A stretch of 64,000 nucleotides of DNA from Dendrocalamus latiflorus. Its lineage: Eukaryota; Streptophyta; Magnoliopsida; Poales; Poaceae. The position numbers and the translations under genes are program-made. A model generated the notes under the pieces. That model had not been told where the DNA came from, made no database searches, and saw only the letters and a list, made by a program, of their open reading frames with translations. Below are positions 34,195-45,533 of this stretch, one piece after another; the stretch's first letter is position 1, and each line of letters opens with the position of its first letter. The stretch lies in assembly GCA_017311315.1 (NCBI GenBank), contig CM029609.1, positions 38,190,744-38,254,743 on the forward strand, written 5' to 3'.

Positions 34195-34445
34195 CTATTC
34201 TCTGCGCCCTCCAAAACCAACCAACCCTCTAACCGAAGCCGGAGCCACCGCCGATCAATCCAAGAAAGGAAGAAATCCTTAAAGCCGCAGCCTTCTTGGC
34301 CACAAAAACTACTCATTTCTCCTTCGTTCTTGGCCGGCCTCCGGTAGGAAAGGAAAAGTCAAGAGAAATTGTAGTTTTTTAGTGTGGATTCGGTGGCGGA
34401 GAGATTTGAGCTCCTGGATGGCGTCGTTCGAGGCGGCGAGCACGA
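34195..34445 (-). promoter_or_regulatory. probable 5' UTR/promoter of the TOL exon
   Basis: GC-richer sequence upstream of the ATG. The part 34325-34425 also occurs, broken, at 19452-19860. No convincing TATA box. Confidence 0.35.
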
Positions 34446-35086
34446 CATAATTCGATAATTATGATGCTGGTCGTCCTTCGTCTCGTCTCTTCCCCTTCGC
34501 GCGCCCCCGCCTTTCCTTCTTCGGTTCCTCTCTCTTTCTTGGTTTTTCTTTTTTTGAGTTTTTTTCCTTTAACTGCTCAGGAAAGGTGTTTAATTTGGAC
34601 CAATCATGTAGCTATTATGGTTCTGCTTCTGTAATGTCACGCACGATTGGCATAACTTGTGCTTCTGTAATGTCACACTTGGCAAACAGGCATTTGACAT
34701 TATGCTTGTGAAAATTAATCTTAAGCAAAATGTACGCCGAATTTGAGAATTTTCAGACATAGATTGGAGAGATAAGGAGAAATTGAAAAGAAAACACATA
34801 GGGGAAATAGCACTCGAGCAAGAAACATATCCATCGATGAAATGGCTTGTCCTGGAGCAACATACATATATTGGTCCCCTGTTCCACGTTGACCTCTGAT
34901 TTGTTTCCTGACCAGTAATCCACTCCACTCGCTAGCTAAACCAATGAACGATGAAATGTCCTGCCACACGATGAGAAAACAAAAGGTCAAGAACTAATTA
35001 AGACCGGCAATTTCAAAGCAAATGGAAGTCGAAGAGGTATGTGATGTACGCATATGCATGGCCGTGACAACGACAGGCAAGCAAAC
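34446..35086. other. sequence with an unassigned minus-strand exon-like frame
   Basis: After an acceptor-like 'gtgtggcag' (34959), the minus strand reads DISSFIGLASEWSGLLVRKQ and then a stretch ending GDQYMYVAPGQAISSMDMF, down to about 34810. The composition looks like an exon, but I do not recognise the family and see no partner exons. The rest (34446-34700) is T-rich, with a short duplication of 'ttgtgcttctgtaatgtcac'. Confidence 0.25.
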
Positions 35087-35317
35087 CTAGGGTCTGGTGG
35101 GCTTGATGACAAATTTCACCTACCAAGCCTCATCAAAGTTTGGTATTGTCAAATTTTGATCACCAACTTGGCTGTATGTGCTTTCGCTGAAGACTGGCTC
35201 CAAAAATAAACTAAGAGGATCAATGTGAACAGAATCTTACTAAAAATATACTCAACGAAGCCAAAAATTAGCTTGACAAACTTTGGCTCTTATGGGCGCC
35301 AATCAAACAGGCCCTAG
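35087..35317. mobile_element. MITE, about 231 bp
   Basis: Ends CTAGGGTCTGGTGGGCTTGAT and the inverse of CTAGGGCCTGTTTGATTGG. No coding capacity. Resembles small hAT/Tourist-type MITEs of grasses; target duplication not evident. Confidence 0.55.
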
Positions 35318-35390
35318 TACACGCGGTAACCTACCGACCACTTTTACTAGTACTGGCAGCATGTGGGGCCCTCTAGTAAAACTGAGATGA

Positions 35391-35621
35391 TTAGGGCTAT
35401 TTTTTTGGATTTTAATTTATACTACAGTAATTAGCCTTTAAATAGTTTATCGTTTTAAGACGGAGTCTACAAGTTAATTATAATAGACATTATACCGAAT
35501 TCATCTATATTGACCAAAATCACACGTGGATATCTCTCTCCGTACCCTCTCTTGCAAACAGCCAAAATTCAAAAGTTTAAACCATAAATCATAAGTCACA
35601 GTCCCAAAAAATCCACCTTAG
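35391..35621. mobile_element. MITE, second copy of the family at 17893
   Basis: Shares 'gacggagtctacaagtta', 'atatctctctccgta' and 'aaccataaatcataagtcaca' with 17893-18139 in the same order. Ends are diverged, so limits are approximate. Confidence 0.55.
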
Positions 35622-35744
35622 ATATATAATGGAGTCCAGCTTGCAACTTTACTAATTGGCAGCACAACTGCTCACGGCGATTAGCCACTCTATAACTGTT
35701 GATCACTTTTCAGATGACGATAACTAGGATATATAAGGAAGGAT

Positions 35745-35935
35745 GTGTCTAGGCATCACTTGAATATTTTATTTCTAACAATTATCTAAATTTAGAACCG
35801 TTGAATTAGAGATCCAACAGCCTCTTTTTTAAGGGGGAGATTTTTTTAGGGAGAGAATTCGTGGCCGTTGGATCCCTAATCCATACAAATCTAGATGATA
35901 GTTAGAAAAAACATCTAGATAATGTTTATCAACAC
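35745..35935. mobile_element. foldback MITE, copy 3
   Basis: Arms 'atttctaacaattatctaaa' and 'ctagatgatagttagaaaaa' pair. Ends with 'gtttatcaacac', the inverse of the start of the copies at 19886 and 20097. Confidence 0.65.
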
Positions 35936-36655
35936 TTTACTGCTGTATTGTTTGGGAGGTGTCGTATTGCTCTCTTAATTCTGTGTTCCATTTTGTGTTG
36001 TACTACGCTCAATTTTATTTTCCGTGCTCGGGCTAATGTGCGGTCAGCTTAGTTATTGAGAAAATTTTGTATTTCATAGTTAAATTCTATGGTTTGAATG
36101 GATTCGTGTGAATTTTGGACCGATGAATCGATGTTCTGGGTGGCTCTCGTTTTGAATTATGCGGTTTTGGGTTAAGGCCCCGTGACTCATGCTAGTAAGA
36201 GCTTTGTCCTTGAGAGTGTTGGGTTTTGAATAGCGTCATGGTTGAGCTAGCCTTGTTTTTCTTTTTTGTATAAGTAAAAAATTCTGCAGTCGAGGTGTGT
36301 TCTACAATTTATCAATTCCCTCTGGTTCTTCTGGGGTTAGTTTACTGTGGATTATTTTTAAGGATTTGATGCATGCGAGTGTATTTCTGAATCTCGAAGC
36401 TTCCATATATTGTCCTGCTACTATCGGCTGAACATGCGGACTTGAGGTGTTCACATGTAGTGCTTGACCATAGTTTTTTTTAACGCTTCATCAAAGTTGT
36501 TGGTTTTGGGGGTCATTTGTTTAGGGGCGGGCCGGTTTTATATGAAGTCATATGGAAGATTCACCCTACGCAAGTTTTCCTGTTTTATTTTACGGTTCAC
36601 ATGTTAATTTAAATTTAGGAATTATTATACTTGTGTTTTAAATTTTATCAAATCA
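35936..36655. other. AT/T-rich intron-like sequence
   Basis: No frame or repeat recognised. The composition (T-rich on the plus strand) would fit an intron of a plus-strand gene, which would agree with VHS exon 2 at 60331, but no exon is seen. Confidence 0.35.
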
Positions 36656-36664
36656 TTTGATTAT

Positions 36665-38098
36665 GAAACTAGTCGACTTTACAACTCTCAATTATGACTT
36701 CGGTCTAATTTTCAATCTACAACATCAAAATCTTTTACTTTTCACCCTTGAACTATTAAAACCGTTTATTTTTCAACCCTAGATTGGTTTCATAAGGAAC
36801 AAGTCCACTTTACAACCCTCAACTTTGGCCTTGGTCTGATTTTCAACTTCTAACTTCAAAATAGATTACTTTTCACTCTTAAACTATTAAAACCGGTTAT
36901 TTTTCAAAGAGTAAAGTCCATTACCGGTCCTTAAACTTTTTATGCTGTGTCATCCCGGTCCATAAACTTTTAAAGTATGTCATCCCGGTCCTTAAACTTT
37001 GGCAATTTCTTTTGAAAGTCTATGGACCGGGATGACACAGCATAAAAAGTTCACTGCTACAACTACATAGGATATTGCCACACTTTAAAAGTTTAAGGAC
37101 CGGGATGACATACTTTAAAAGTTTATGGACCGGGATGACACAACATAAAAAGTTTCAGGACCGGTAATGGACTTTACTTTTTTTCAAACCTAAGTTGGTT
37201 CCATTAGTAGTTTTCAACAGATGAAGAGGAAGACATAGATGGAGAGCTCCAGGAGGTGATAAGTTGGGCATAGCGCCAGTGATTGTGTGGTAGAGAGTTA
37301 CGGGTGAGGGCAAAACGGAATGCTCATGACATAAGGAACCTTTTATTGATGGTGGATTGGGTAGAGGTGCATTGTGTTGGGTAGGCAACAATGGCAGGCG
37401 ATGGTGGTGGTCAAGTCATGGAGGCAACAATGCTATGGTGGAAGAGAGGAAAAATGAACATGTCAAAAGATAGGTAAGGAATAGATGATGCTCATGTATG
37501 AAGGAATTGAATAGATTCCACCAGTTGCGATGAACCACGACGGATAAGCTTGACAACACTAGAGAAGAAGAACTTCGATTATGAGAAGTTGTCAATATAA
37601 AACTCAAATTAATTTGGGGATGTGACGCAGATGGTTTTGAGAAGAGGAAATAGGAGAAAGAGGTTGACTAGTGAGCCCTCCTGTTTTTATTTTATTTTTT
37701 CTAATATGATCAAAGTATTGCTGAGAGGAGAGGCCACATTAGCTTATGTTATTTATTACGATGCTATGTTAGCGTGCATTGTCCATTAGAATGCCATTGA
37801 AGCTAAGAGCGCTTTCATGTGAAGGTTCTGTTTTGCATCGGTTTTAATAGTTATGGGGTGAAAAGTGAACGGTTTCAAAGTTGAAGGTTGAAAATCGAAC
37901 TGAGGTCATAGTTGAGGGTTGTAAAGTGCATCATTGAAGCTAAATCACCACCACGTTGGATCAAACCGGAGTGGTTTTATGTAAATGTTGTGTTACGAAC
38001 GGTTTTAATAGTTCAAGAGTGAAAAGTAAATGTTTTGAAGTTGGAGGATGAAAATTGGATCGTGGTCATAGTTGAGGATTGTAAAGTGAACTTGTTCC
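36665..38098. mobile_element. Mutator-like (TIR-MULE) non-autonomous element, 1434 bp
   Basis: Flanked by the 9-bp repeat TTTGATTAT (36656-36664 and 38099-38107). Long inverted arms (36665-36908 plus 37189-37205 on the left; about 37840-38098 on the right) each consist of two tandem units of about 130 bp containing 'ctttacaaccctcaac' and 'gaactattaaaaccg'. The middle (37206-37840) is unrelated sequence with no transposase, possibly captured DNA; no host protein was recognised in it. Confidence 0.8.
36909..37179. mobile_element. MULE-type MITE nested in the MULE arm, 271 bp
   Basis: Ends GAGTAAAGTCC and GGACTTTACTT. Inverted arms carry 'accggtccttaaactttt' and 'tcatcccggtcc'. The flanking 9-bp direct repeat is TTTTTCAAA (36900-36908 and 37180-37188). 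Removing it restores the arm sequence. Confidence 0.85.
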
Positions 38099-38287
38099 TT
38101 TGATTATAGGTAAGCATTTGAACTTCTGGTGCTCAAATGGAGCCCTTGATCAACAATGTTGCATTGGGGTTAGTTCTGTTAGAGTTTCTATTAACAACTA
38201 TAATCTTTGCCATTGCCAATGTTGCTATAGTTTTGCGCTTGATAGGCTTTGTTTTAATGGTGATAAAAATTACCAAATCTACTTATT

Positions 38288-38289
<2 letters not shown>

Positions 38290-38361
<72 letters not shown>
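38290..38361. repeat. (TA)n microsatellite, about 36 units
   Basis: Uninterrupted TA run of about 72 bp. The rest of 38108-38846 is T-rich intron-like sequence with no recognised gene. Confidence 0.95.
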
Positions 38362-38363
<2 letters not shown>

Positions 38364-38846
38364 CTTATAGTAACCGGGGCTAGGCGTTTATCTATATTTC
38401 GGTTGAAGATTGTTAGAATTATCAACTTTCAATTAAGTAGTCGTCTTTTTGCTGGTATTTGTGTTACAAGCTAAAAACATAAGGACATATTTACATGCAT
38501 GGAGTTCTGTTGTGATCTTGTGGTTGGGATTTCAATGATATGTCAGTATGTCACCCCATGTCGAGTTTTAGGATGTGCATCTTTATTCCATGTCAGTGAG
38601 ACATGGAGTGCCATATCTTGAAACTCGAATGAGGGGAGTGGCATATCCTCCAAAATTCCTTCTGATTTTGGGATTGCTTCATTGTTAGTCTGGGTTAATG
38701 ATTCAGACTTAGGAGTGCTTACAAAGGTCTCACTTCTTGCTTTATGCTAGTTTGCTTTAAACTGTTCAAAATTTAGTGTCTTACTGGCATAACTTATGAG
38801 GTTTGTGATAATTTTGTATTGAGCTAGTCTTGCACTCTTGTGTTAT

Positions 38847-39889
38847 CACTACTACAGAAAGCCTAATACTAGACGCCAAATCACAGACGGTTTTGTGAAA
38901 CCATCTGTGATGTACACTATTACAGACGGTTTTAATTTGGAGGCCGTCTGTGGTATTTGTGGTGGGAAAAAGGAGTATCACAGACGGTTCTTACCGCTGA
39001 ACTGTCTGTGATACCGGAATATCATAGACGGTTTTATAATAAAAACCGTCTGTGATATGTTTCCCGCCTTGCAATCCCTCAAAATTTCATATTTTCCCGC
39101 TTAAGTCCGAGTATGATTCAGTTTTGAGACACCTTCAGTGAAACGAGCATAATTTTTGCATACGGTGTTCGTTTTCGACGTTCTTGTACTCGTTGGAAAG
39201 CTAACGATGAGCCCGATCCAAAAAAATGACTGGCTTGTGCCACTCGCCCTCCAAGGCCCCAAAAATCAGCCATCTTTGGACCTAAACCTGCGTCGCAAGT
39301 TTTTGGTTTCTGTTTTTGCCCTTTTTATGGTCTTCCTTTTGGAATTTGGATTTTGCTTCAATTGAAAAGTTGTAGATCTCATCGAAACCTTTCAAATGAG
39401 TATATATAAGCTATATAAAACTTTGCTATTTTATCTTTTCAAACTAGTTGTTTATATTGCATCGGTATATAAAATTTGTGCTCTAATTCACAGATGGTTC
39501 TATATAGAACCGTCTGTGATATTCATTCATCACAGACGGTTCTATATATAGAACCGTTTGTGATAATCTGACCGCTGGGCCCGTCGATCTCCTCAACCCA
39601 ATCATAGCCAATAGAAATCCACCAATCCTCACCCCACGGATCGTAGCTCCGCCTCTCCGTTCTTGCGCCAACAATTTTGAACTCCCGCCTCTCCCTCCCT
39701 CTCCCTCCCCTATAAATATAACCAAAACCCAGCCTCCTTGCTGGTCTCCTCTTCCTTACTATCCTCCTCCTTGATGTTCTCCTCCTCCTTGTTGTCCCCC
39801 TCCTTGCTGTCCTCCTCCTTGCTGTTCTCCTCCTCCTTGCAGACAACACACAAGTCTACGGCAGGCAAGACACCGCATAAGAAACTAGC
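38847..39889 (+). mobile_element. CACTA element B, 5' end only
   Basis: Starts CACTACTACAGAAAGCCT at 38847 after flank TAT. The first 200 bp match the reverse complement of the right (5') end of element C, so B points to the right. A palindromic subterminal block (38875-39060) is followed by about 420 bp with no frame, then a second palindromic block (39480-39566) like the internal block of C at 55664-55882. After it comes sequence not found in C, with a TATA-like 'cctataaatataacc' (39708-39722) and a run of 'tcctcctccttgctg' repeats to 39840. At 39890 a copia element begins. No 3' terminus in plus orientation follows in the window, so the element is truncated or its end was lost. Confidence 0.75.
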
Positions 39890-41195
39890 TGTTGGACCGA
39901 AATGGCGACAGAGGGGGGGTGAATGTCGCTTTAAAAACTTGCCCCAAAATTCTCTCCAATAGATATAGAATCTATGAAGAGGAAAATTATGTTCTCTGGA
40001 GGATTCTACTGGACAAACAAAAATGTGCAGAGAAGGAAAACAAAAAGATAACACTAGAGCAGAAGAGCCTGCAGCCAAAAACACAGGGGGCGGTCAGACC
40101 GCACAGGCAAGGCCGGTCAGACCGCCTCCTCAAGGCCGGTCTGACCGCCGGCAAAGTGCCAGTCTGACCGCTGCATAATGTCCGGTCTGACCGGTCTCAG
40201 GTAGCCGGTCTGACGGTTAGCCTGATCGACAGCAGAACCAGCAGAGCCCGAAAACAGAAAAATTCTAATCTCTGCATAGCTAAGAAATTGGGATTTGCCA
40301 CTGGTTTTTCTCAGTCCAGAACTGCAAGACTATGACCTAAATAGCAAATAGAGCCCTGGGAAACGAGGGAAACCAACTCAAAAACAAGAATTTCATATTA
40401 TGACAAAAATCTGAAACTTTTGTAAAATCTGAACCAAAATCCAAATTACTCAAGATTCTCAAGCTCTTTGCACATGAGATTTTGCAATCAAGTTAGCAAT
40501 AAGCTTAGGACATAAAAACCCAAATCTCAAGCCTCTTAATGAGGGGAATCAAAGAGGACCAAGAATCCCCTGAGTCTAAACCCTAGAAAATGCGTGAATA
40601 GAGGAAATGAAAGGAGAGAAATTTTGATCCATACAATTTGCTCTTGGGAAACACCGATCAAATGATCTTGAGACCTATTCCCATCACAGAGCAACCTATT
40701 TTGCACCTTCTTGGCAAGAAACAACACAAAACAAAGAAATTGAGAAATCTCACAAAGAGAGCATCGAGAGATAAAAAGCAACAGAGAGGCAAGAACTCAA
40801 ATGATTCCTTAAAAGATTCATTCCCATGAACACAGGGATCACAAAGGAGTCCCGATACATGATTGAATACAGAGGAATGATTACATGGAGGATCAACCCT
40901 TTGCCTTCCTCTCAAAAGCTCAAGAAAACCAAGAACACTACATGCTTGAGAGGAGACACAGGAACAAGAAAGCTACGGGAGACAAGCCATCCTCCTCTCC
41001 TGCTCTCAACAACTCCACACCAACTAAAACCTAAAAGCTACAACAAGAAAGCTACGGCAGTCATTAAAGCATAGACAAGATATAGACGATACTATGACTC
41101 AGACTGACTCTCATCTACCCCATAAGACTCTAGGACTATCAGCTGATCATCTATCACAATAAGGAGCAAACACGTACCCCGTCTACCCAAGGGTG
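39890..41195 (-). repeat. inverted copy of copia 3' UTR plus LTR end
   Basis: Shared landmarks in inverse order with 45765-49016 include 'gtgaatgtcgctt', 'gatgggaataggtctcaaga', 'aagcatgtagtgttcttg' and 'gatagtcctagagtc'. Similarity ends at 'ctacccaagggtg' (41195), the junction with gag. The copy is diverged from the right side, so the rearrangement is not recent or used another family member. Confidence 0.8.
40085..40215. repeat. cluster of near-palindromic CGGTCAGACCG motifs (left arm)
   Basis: CGGTCAGACCG or its inverse CGGTCTGACCG occurs about seven times with spacing near 15-25 bp. The partner cluster is at 48655-48795. Probably a regulatory or structural feature of this LTR family. Confidence 0.8.
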
Positions 41196-44100
41196 ACTTG
41201 ATTACATTAGATGAAAAATGTGTGAAGCTAACTAAGGACCTTCTAGAGAAGCCACCATCAGTTGCTTGTAATGTGTGTGCTGATGTGGGGGAGAAGCCCA
41301 AGGGTAAGGTAGAGACGCTTAGCGACGTGGACCAAAAGGCTGGCAGTAGGACTGTCCTTTCAGAGTCGGCTGTGCATGCACAAGCCATTCACTCTTCTAC
41401 TATTGGTTGTCCTTCTACTCCCTTACCTTCTGCTGTCTCTTCTTCCCCCTGCTCTTCTTGCACCTCTCTCTTTCGAGAGTGTCAGTACCTTATGAACACT
41501 CTCGAGAGGTTTGTAGGAGGCAAGAAGAAGCTAAATCTTATTCTAGACCAGTCCAAGATTTGCAAGTTCAATCAAGGTCTAGGATATGATTTTCTAGAAG
41601 ATGTTAGGAAGCATCCACCTGCCGTGCTCAGACCCATAGCCGCAGGTGTGATCGAGGTCAAGCCCAGGACTGAGAAAGTTCAATTCAAGTCAGCGGGCTT
41701 TGTCCAAGGGATTTCTGACAGCAAGGTGAGTCCACCTGTTGCTTCGGCCTCTCAGAAGGCGAAGCCTCTTCGTGCTACTTCTACCTCTCAGAAGGTGAAG
41801 TATCATTGCACCTTCTGTCTGAAGGATGGACACTTGACCGAGCGATGCTTCAAGCGCCAAGATCGCGCGTAGAGACCGTGTTGAGGATCTTAGGCGTATT
41901 CAGGGTCAGCACTAGATCTTAAGTGCACCTAAGACCAACACGAGGTCTAGGTTTGCTTCAGTTGTTTCTGATGGGTTTGGGCAGCATCGAGGACTTGGTT
42001 TTTTCGAGTCTTCTGGTTTTCGTCCTCATGCTCCCTTTGGTAGTGACTTCCACCGTTCTGAGGGTAGATTTCGTTTCCTCCGTCGAGATGGCTACCCGCG
42101 ACGTGATCAGCGTGTTGTTGGTACTCCGACTCGCTCTCCCATAGCAGTCGGACCAACAACAGCTTCAGGTCTTCTCGTGGACCTTCGGACTTGTTGAGCG
42201 ACGGAGAGCGTAGGGTAGCTAGAGGTCAGTCGTGTGTGGCTACTTCTTCTACTCGACATGTTACTCAGTATTGGGTGTCAAAATCACTCTTGATTTACCC
42301 CAGTACTGCGACTTTACTCTCTCGTTGACTCAGGTTCGCTGAGCAGGAAAGAGAGAGGTTTGGCTCATTGACTCTGGGTGTTCTCGACACATGACCGGAG
42401 ACTCTCGTTGGTTCTCTTCCCTAGCTCGTGCTCCAGGTGATGAGACGATCACCTTCGGAGACGCTTCGTCTGGGTGCGTCATCGCCAAAGGTACAGTGCG
42501 CGTTAATGAGTCTTTTATTTTGAAAGATGTTGCCTTGGTTAGTAAGCTGCAGTATAATTTGCTTTCTGTTTCTCAGCTTACCGATGACGTCTTTGAAGTG
42601 AGCTTTAAGAAAAACGCTTGCAAAATTCTTGATTCTTCAGGTAGTCTAGTTTGCGGGATTCTCGTTATGAGAGGATCTTTCGTGCTGATTTTTCTGAGTC
42701 TTCTGGTGATCCTCTCCGGTGTTTAGTTGCTTCTGAGTCCTGTGACCTTACTTTCTAGCATAGGAGACTTGGTCATGTTGGATTTGACCATTTGACCCGA
42801 GTTAGCGGCCATGATCTCATTCGTGGTCTGCCGAAACTCAAGATGGTCAAAAATCTTGTTTGCGCTCTGTGCCGGCACGGCAAGATGGTTGCCGCTTCTC
42901 ACCCTCCGGTCACAGTGACTATGACCGATGCACCGGGACAGCTTCTCCATATGGACACAGTTGGACTAGCTCGAGTGCAGTCAGCAGGGGGAAGTGGTAT
43001 GTTCTTGTCGTGGTCGATGACTTCTCGAGGTTCTCTTGGTTGTTTTTCTTAGCCTCGAAGGATGAGACGTTTACACATTTTCGAGGCCTTTTTAGTAGGC
43101 TTTCTGTTGAGCTCCCGGGTGCCTTACGAGCGATCCGCAGTGACAATAGCACGGAGTTCAAGAATTCCTACTTTGAGAGGTTTTGTGATGAGACAGGTGT
43201 AGAGCACCAGTTCTCTTCTCCGCACGTCCCACAGCAAAATAGCATCGTGGAGAGAAAGAACCGTACCTTGGTCGAGATGGCCAGGACGATGCTTGATGAA
43301 TATTCTACACCTAGGAAGTTTTGAGCTGAGGCTATTGCGACCGCGTGCCATGTTTCAAACAGAGTTTTTCTTCGGGCACACTTGCATCGCATGTCTTATG
43401 AGTTGAGATATGGGCGAAAACCCAGTGTCTCACATTTTCGCGTATTTGGTTGCAAATGTTTCATTCTGAAGTCCGGGAACCTAGACAAGTTCGAGTCACG
43501 TTCTTGTGATGGTATCTTTCTAGGTTACTCGACTTCTTCGCGGGCGTATAGGGTTTGGAACTGCGAGTCTAGTAAGTTGGTAGAGACCTGTGAGTTGTCC
43601 TTCGACGAGGCCAGTCCGGGGACTAGGCCCGATATCTCAGGTTCTTTAGAGCAGTTCGAGCCCATCTTTGTGGATGATGAGGATGATGGAGATGAGGGTT
43701 GTCTACCCGATCCAGTCTCTCATCTTGCCCTTGAGGTGCCTTCTTCCACTGCACCTCCAGGTGATCAGCCCATGCCTTCTGCTTCTTCTGGAGCTAGTGG
43801 CTCTGTTCCTACCTCATCAGCTCATGAGGTAGAGGCCACTTCTTCATCTCATCCTGGACCTCCTCGACATATCCAGAAAGATCATCCTTCCGAGCAGATT
43901 ATTGGAGACCTCTTTGAGCGAGTCACACGCTCAAAATCTGGCATGTCATATTTTTGTCTCCATTCTGCCTTTGTTGCCACCTTTGAGCCCAAAGATATTA
44001 GTCATGCTCTTTATGATGAGTCTTGGGTCAATGCCATGCATGAGGAGTTGGAAAATTTCGAGAGAAACAAGGTCTAGTCGCTTGTTGAGCCCCCTCGAGG

Positions 44101-45533
44101 TCACAATGTCATTGGGACTAAGTGGGTGTTCAAGAACAAGCAGAGTGAGGATGGGGTTGTCATTCAGAATAAGGCTAGACTGGTAGCTCAGGGCTTCTCC
44201 CAGGTTGAGGGTCTAGATTTTGAGGAGACTTTTGCACCTGTAGCTAGACTTGAGGCCATTAGAATTCTGCTTGCCTTTGCAGCTTCTAAGGGTTTCAAGC
44301 TTTACCAGATGGATATCAAGAGTGCATTCCTCAATGGCTTTATTGAGGAAGAGGTCTATGTGAGACAGCCTCCAGGTTTCGAGAACCCTAAATACCCAAA
44401 CCATGTCTACAACCTTTCCAAAGCCTTGTATGGACTTAAGCAGGCCCCTAGAGCTTGGTATGAGAGGCTTAAGTCCTATCTATTGAGTCATGGTTTTGAG
44501 ATGGGTAAGGTGGATAAGACCTTGTTCATTCGCTGGCATAGCACTGACCTACTGCTCGTCCAGATTTATGTGGATGACATCATCTTTGGCGGCTCATCCC
44601 ATGCTCTCGTTTCATAGTTCTCGGATGTCATGAGCACCGAGTTTGAGATGAGCATGATGGGCGAGTTGACCTTCTTCCTTGGCTTCCAGATCAAGCAGAC
44701 TCAGGAGGGTACTTTCTTGCATTAGGGCAAGTACACTCGTGACCTCCTGAGACGCTTCAACATGAGTGATGGTAAGCACGTGTCAACTCTCATGGCATCC
44801 ATAGCTTTTCTCGACCCAGATGAGGATGGCGAGCCAGTTGATCAGAAGGAGTATCGCAGCATGATAGGCTCCCTCTTGTACCTCACTGCCTCGAGACCGG
44901 ACATACACTTTGCTGTGTGTCTCTGTGCTCGGTTTCAGGCTTCTCCTCGCGTATCATAGACTATGGTATCTGCTCCAGGCGGTGAAGCGCATCCTTCGGT
45001 ACCTTCGAGCTACCATAGACTATGGTATCTGGTACTCTTCCTCGTCCTGTCTTTCCTTGAGAGCCTACTCGGATGCAGACTTTGCTGGCTATAGGATAGA
45101 TAGGAAGAGCACTTCTGGCACCTGCCAATTTATTGGCACTTCTCTTGTTTTCTGGTCCTCGAGGAAGCAGTCCGGTGTTGCACAGTCCACCGCAGAGGCT
45201 GAGTACGTTGCTGCCGCCAGTTGCTGCAGCCAGGTGCTCTGGATGGTCTCGACCTTGCGGGACTTTGGGTTAGTTATCGACAGTGTTCCACTCTTTTGTG
45301 ATAACACTTCTGCGATCAACATTGCTAAGAACCCAGTGCAACATTCTCGGACCAAGCACATTGATATCAGATATCACTTCCTTCGAGACCATGTGGAGAA
45401 GGGTGACATAGTGCTCCAGTTTGTGGAGAGTGACCACCAGTTGGCTGACATCTTTACCAAGCCTTTGGATAGCTCTAGGTTTTCAGCCTTGCGGGGAGAG
45501 CTTGGGGTGGTTTGTCCTTATGGACTGTTGTGA
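41196..45533 (+). pseudogene. copia gag-pol, decayed
   Basis: Order: gag C-terminal part with a CCHC knuckle (CTFCLKDGHLTERC, about 41810-41850); protease motif DSGCSRHMTG (about 42367); integrase finger and core (HRRLGHVGF, VVVDDFSRFSW, SDNSTEF, IVERKNRTL); RT with KARLVAQGFSQ, LYGLKQAPRAWYE and YVDDIIFGG (about 44570); and RNase H (YSDADFAG, STAEAEYVAA, FCDNTSA, HIDIRYHF) ending at 45533. It is broken by frameshifts (about 41873-42350, 42720-43000, 44950) and nonsense codons (for example 43322, 44077, 44615, about 44723). The protease-integrase-RT order is that of Ty1/copia. The first half of gag and any start codon are missing; the junction with the inverted arm is at 41195. Confidence 0.85.

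Noticed and set aside
38100..38474. Open frame containing a YIYIYI stretch
   Set aside because: Made by the (TA)n microsatellite.
39523..40084. Glu/Lys- or Ser/Leu-rich frames crossing the start of the copia element
   Set aside because: Derived from 'tcctcctccttg' repeats in element B, and they run across an insertion junction.
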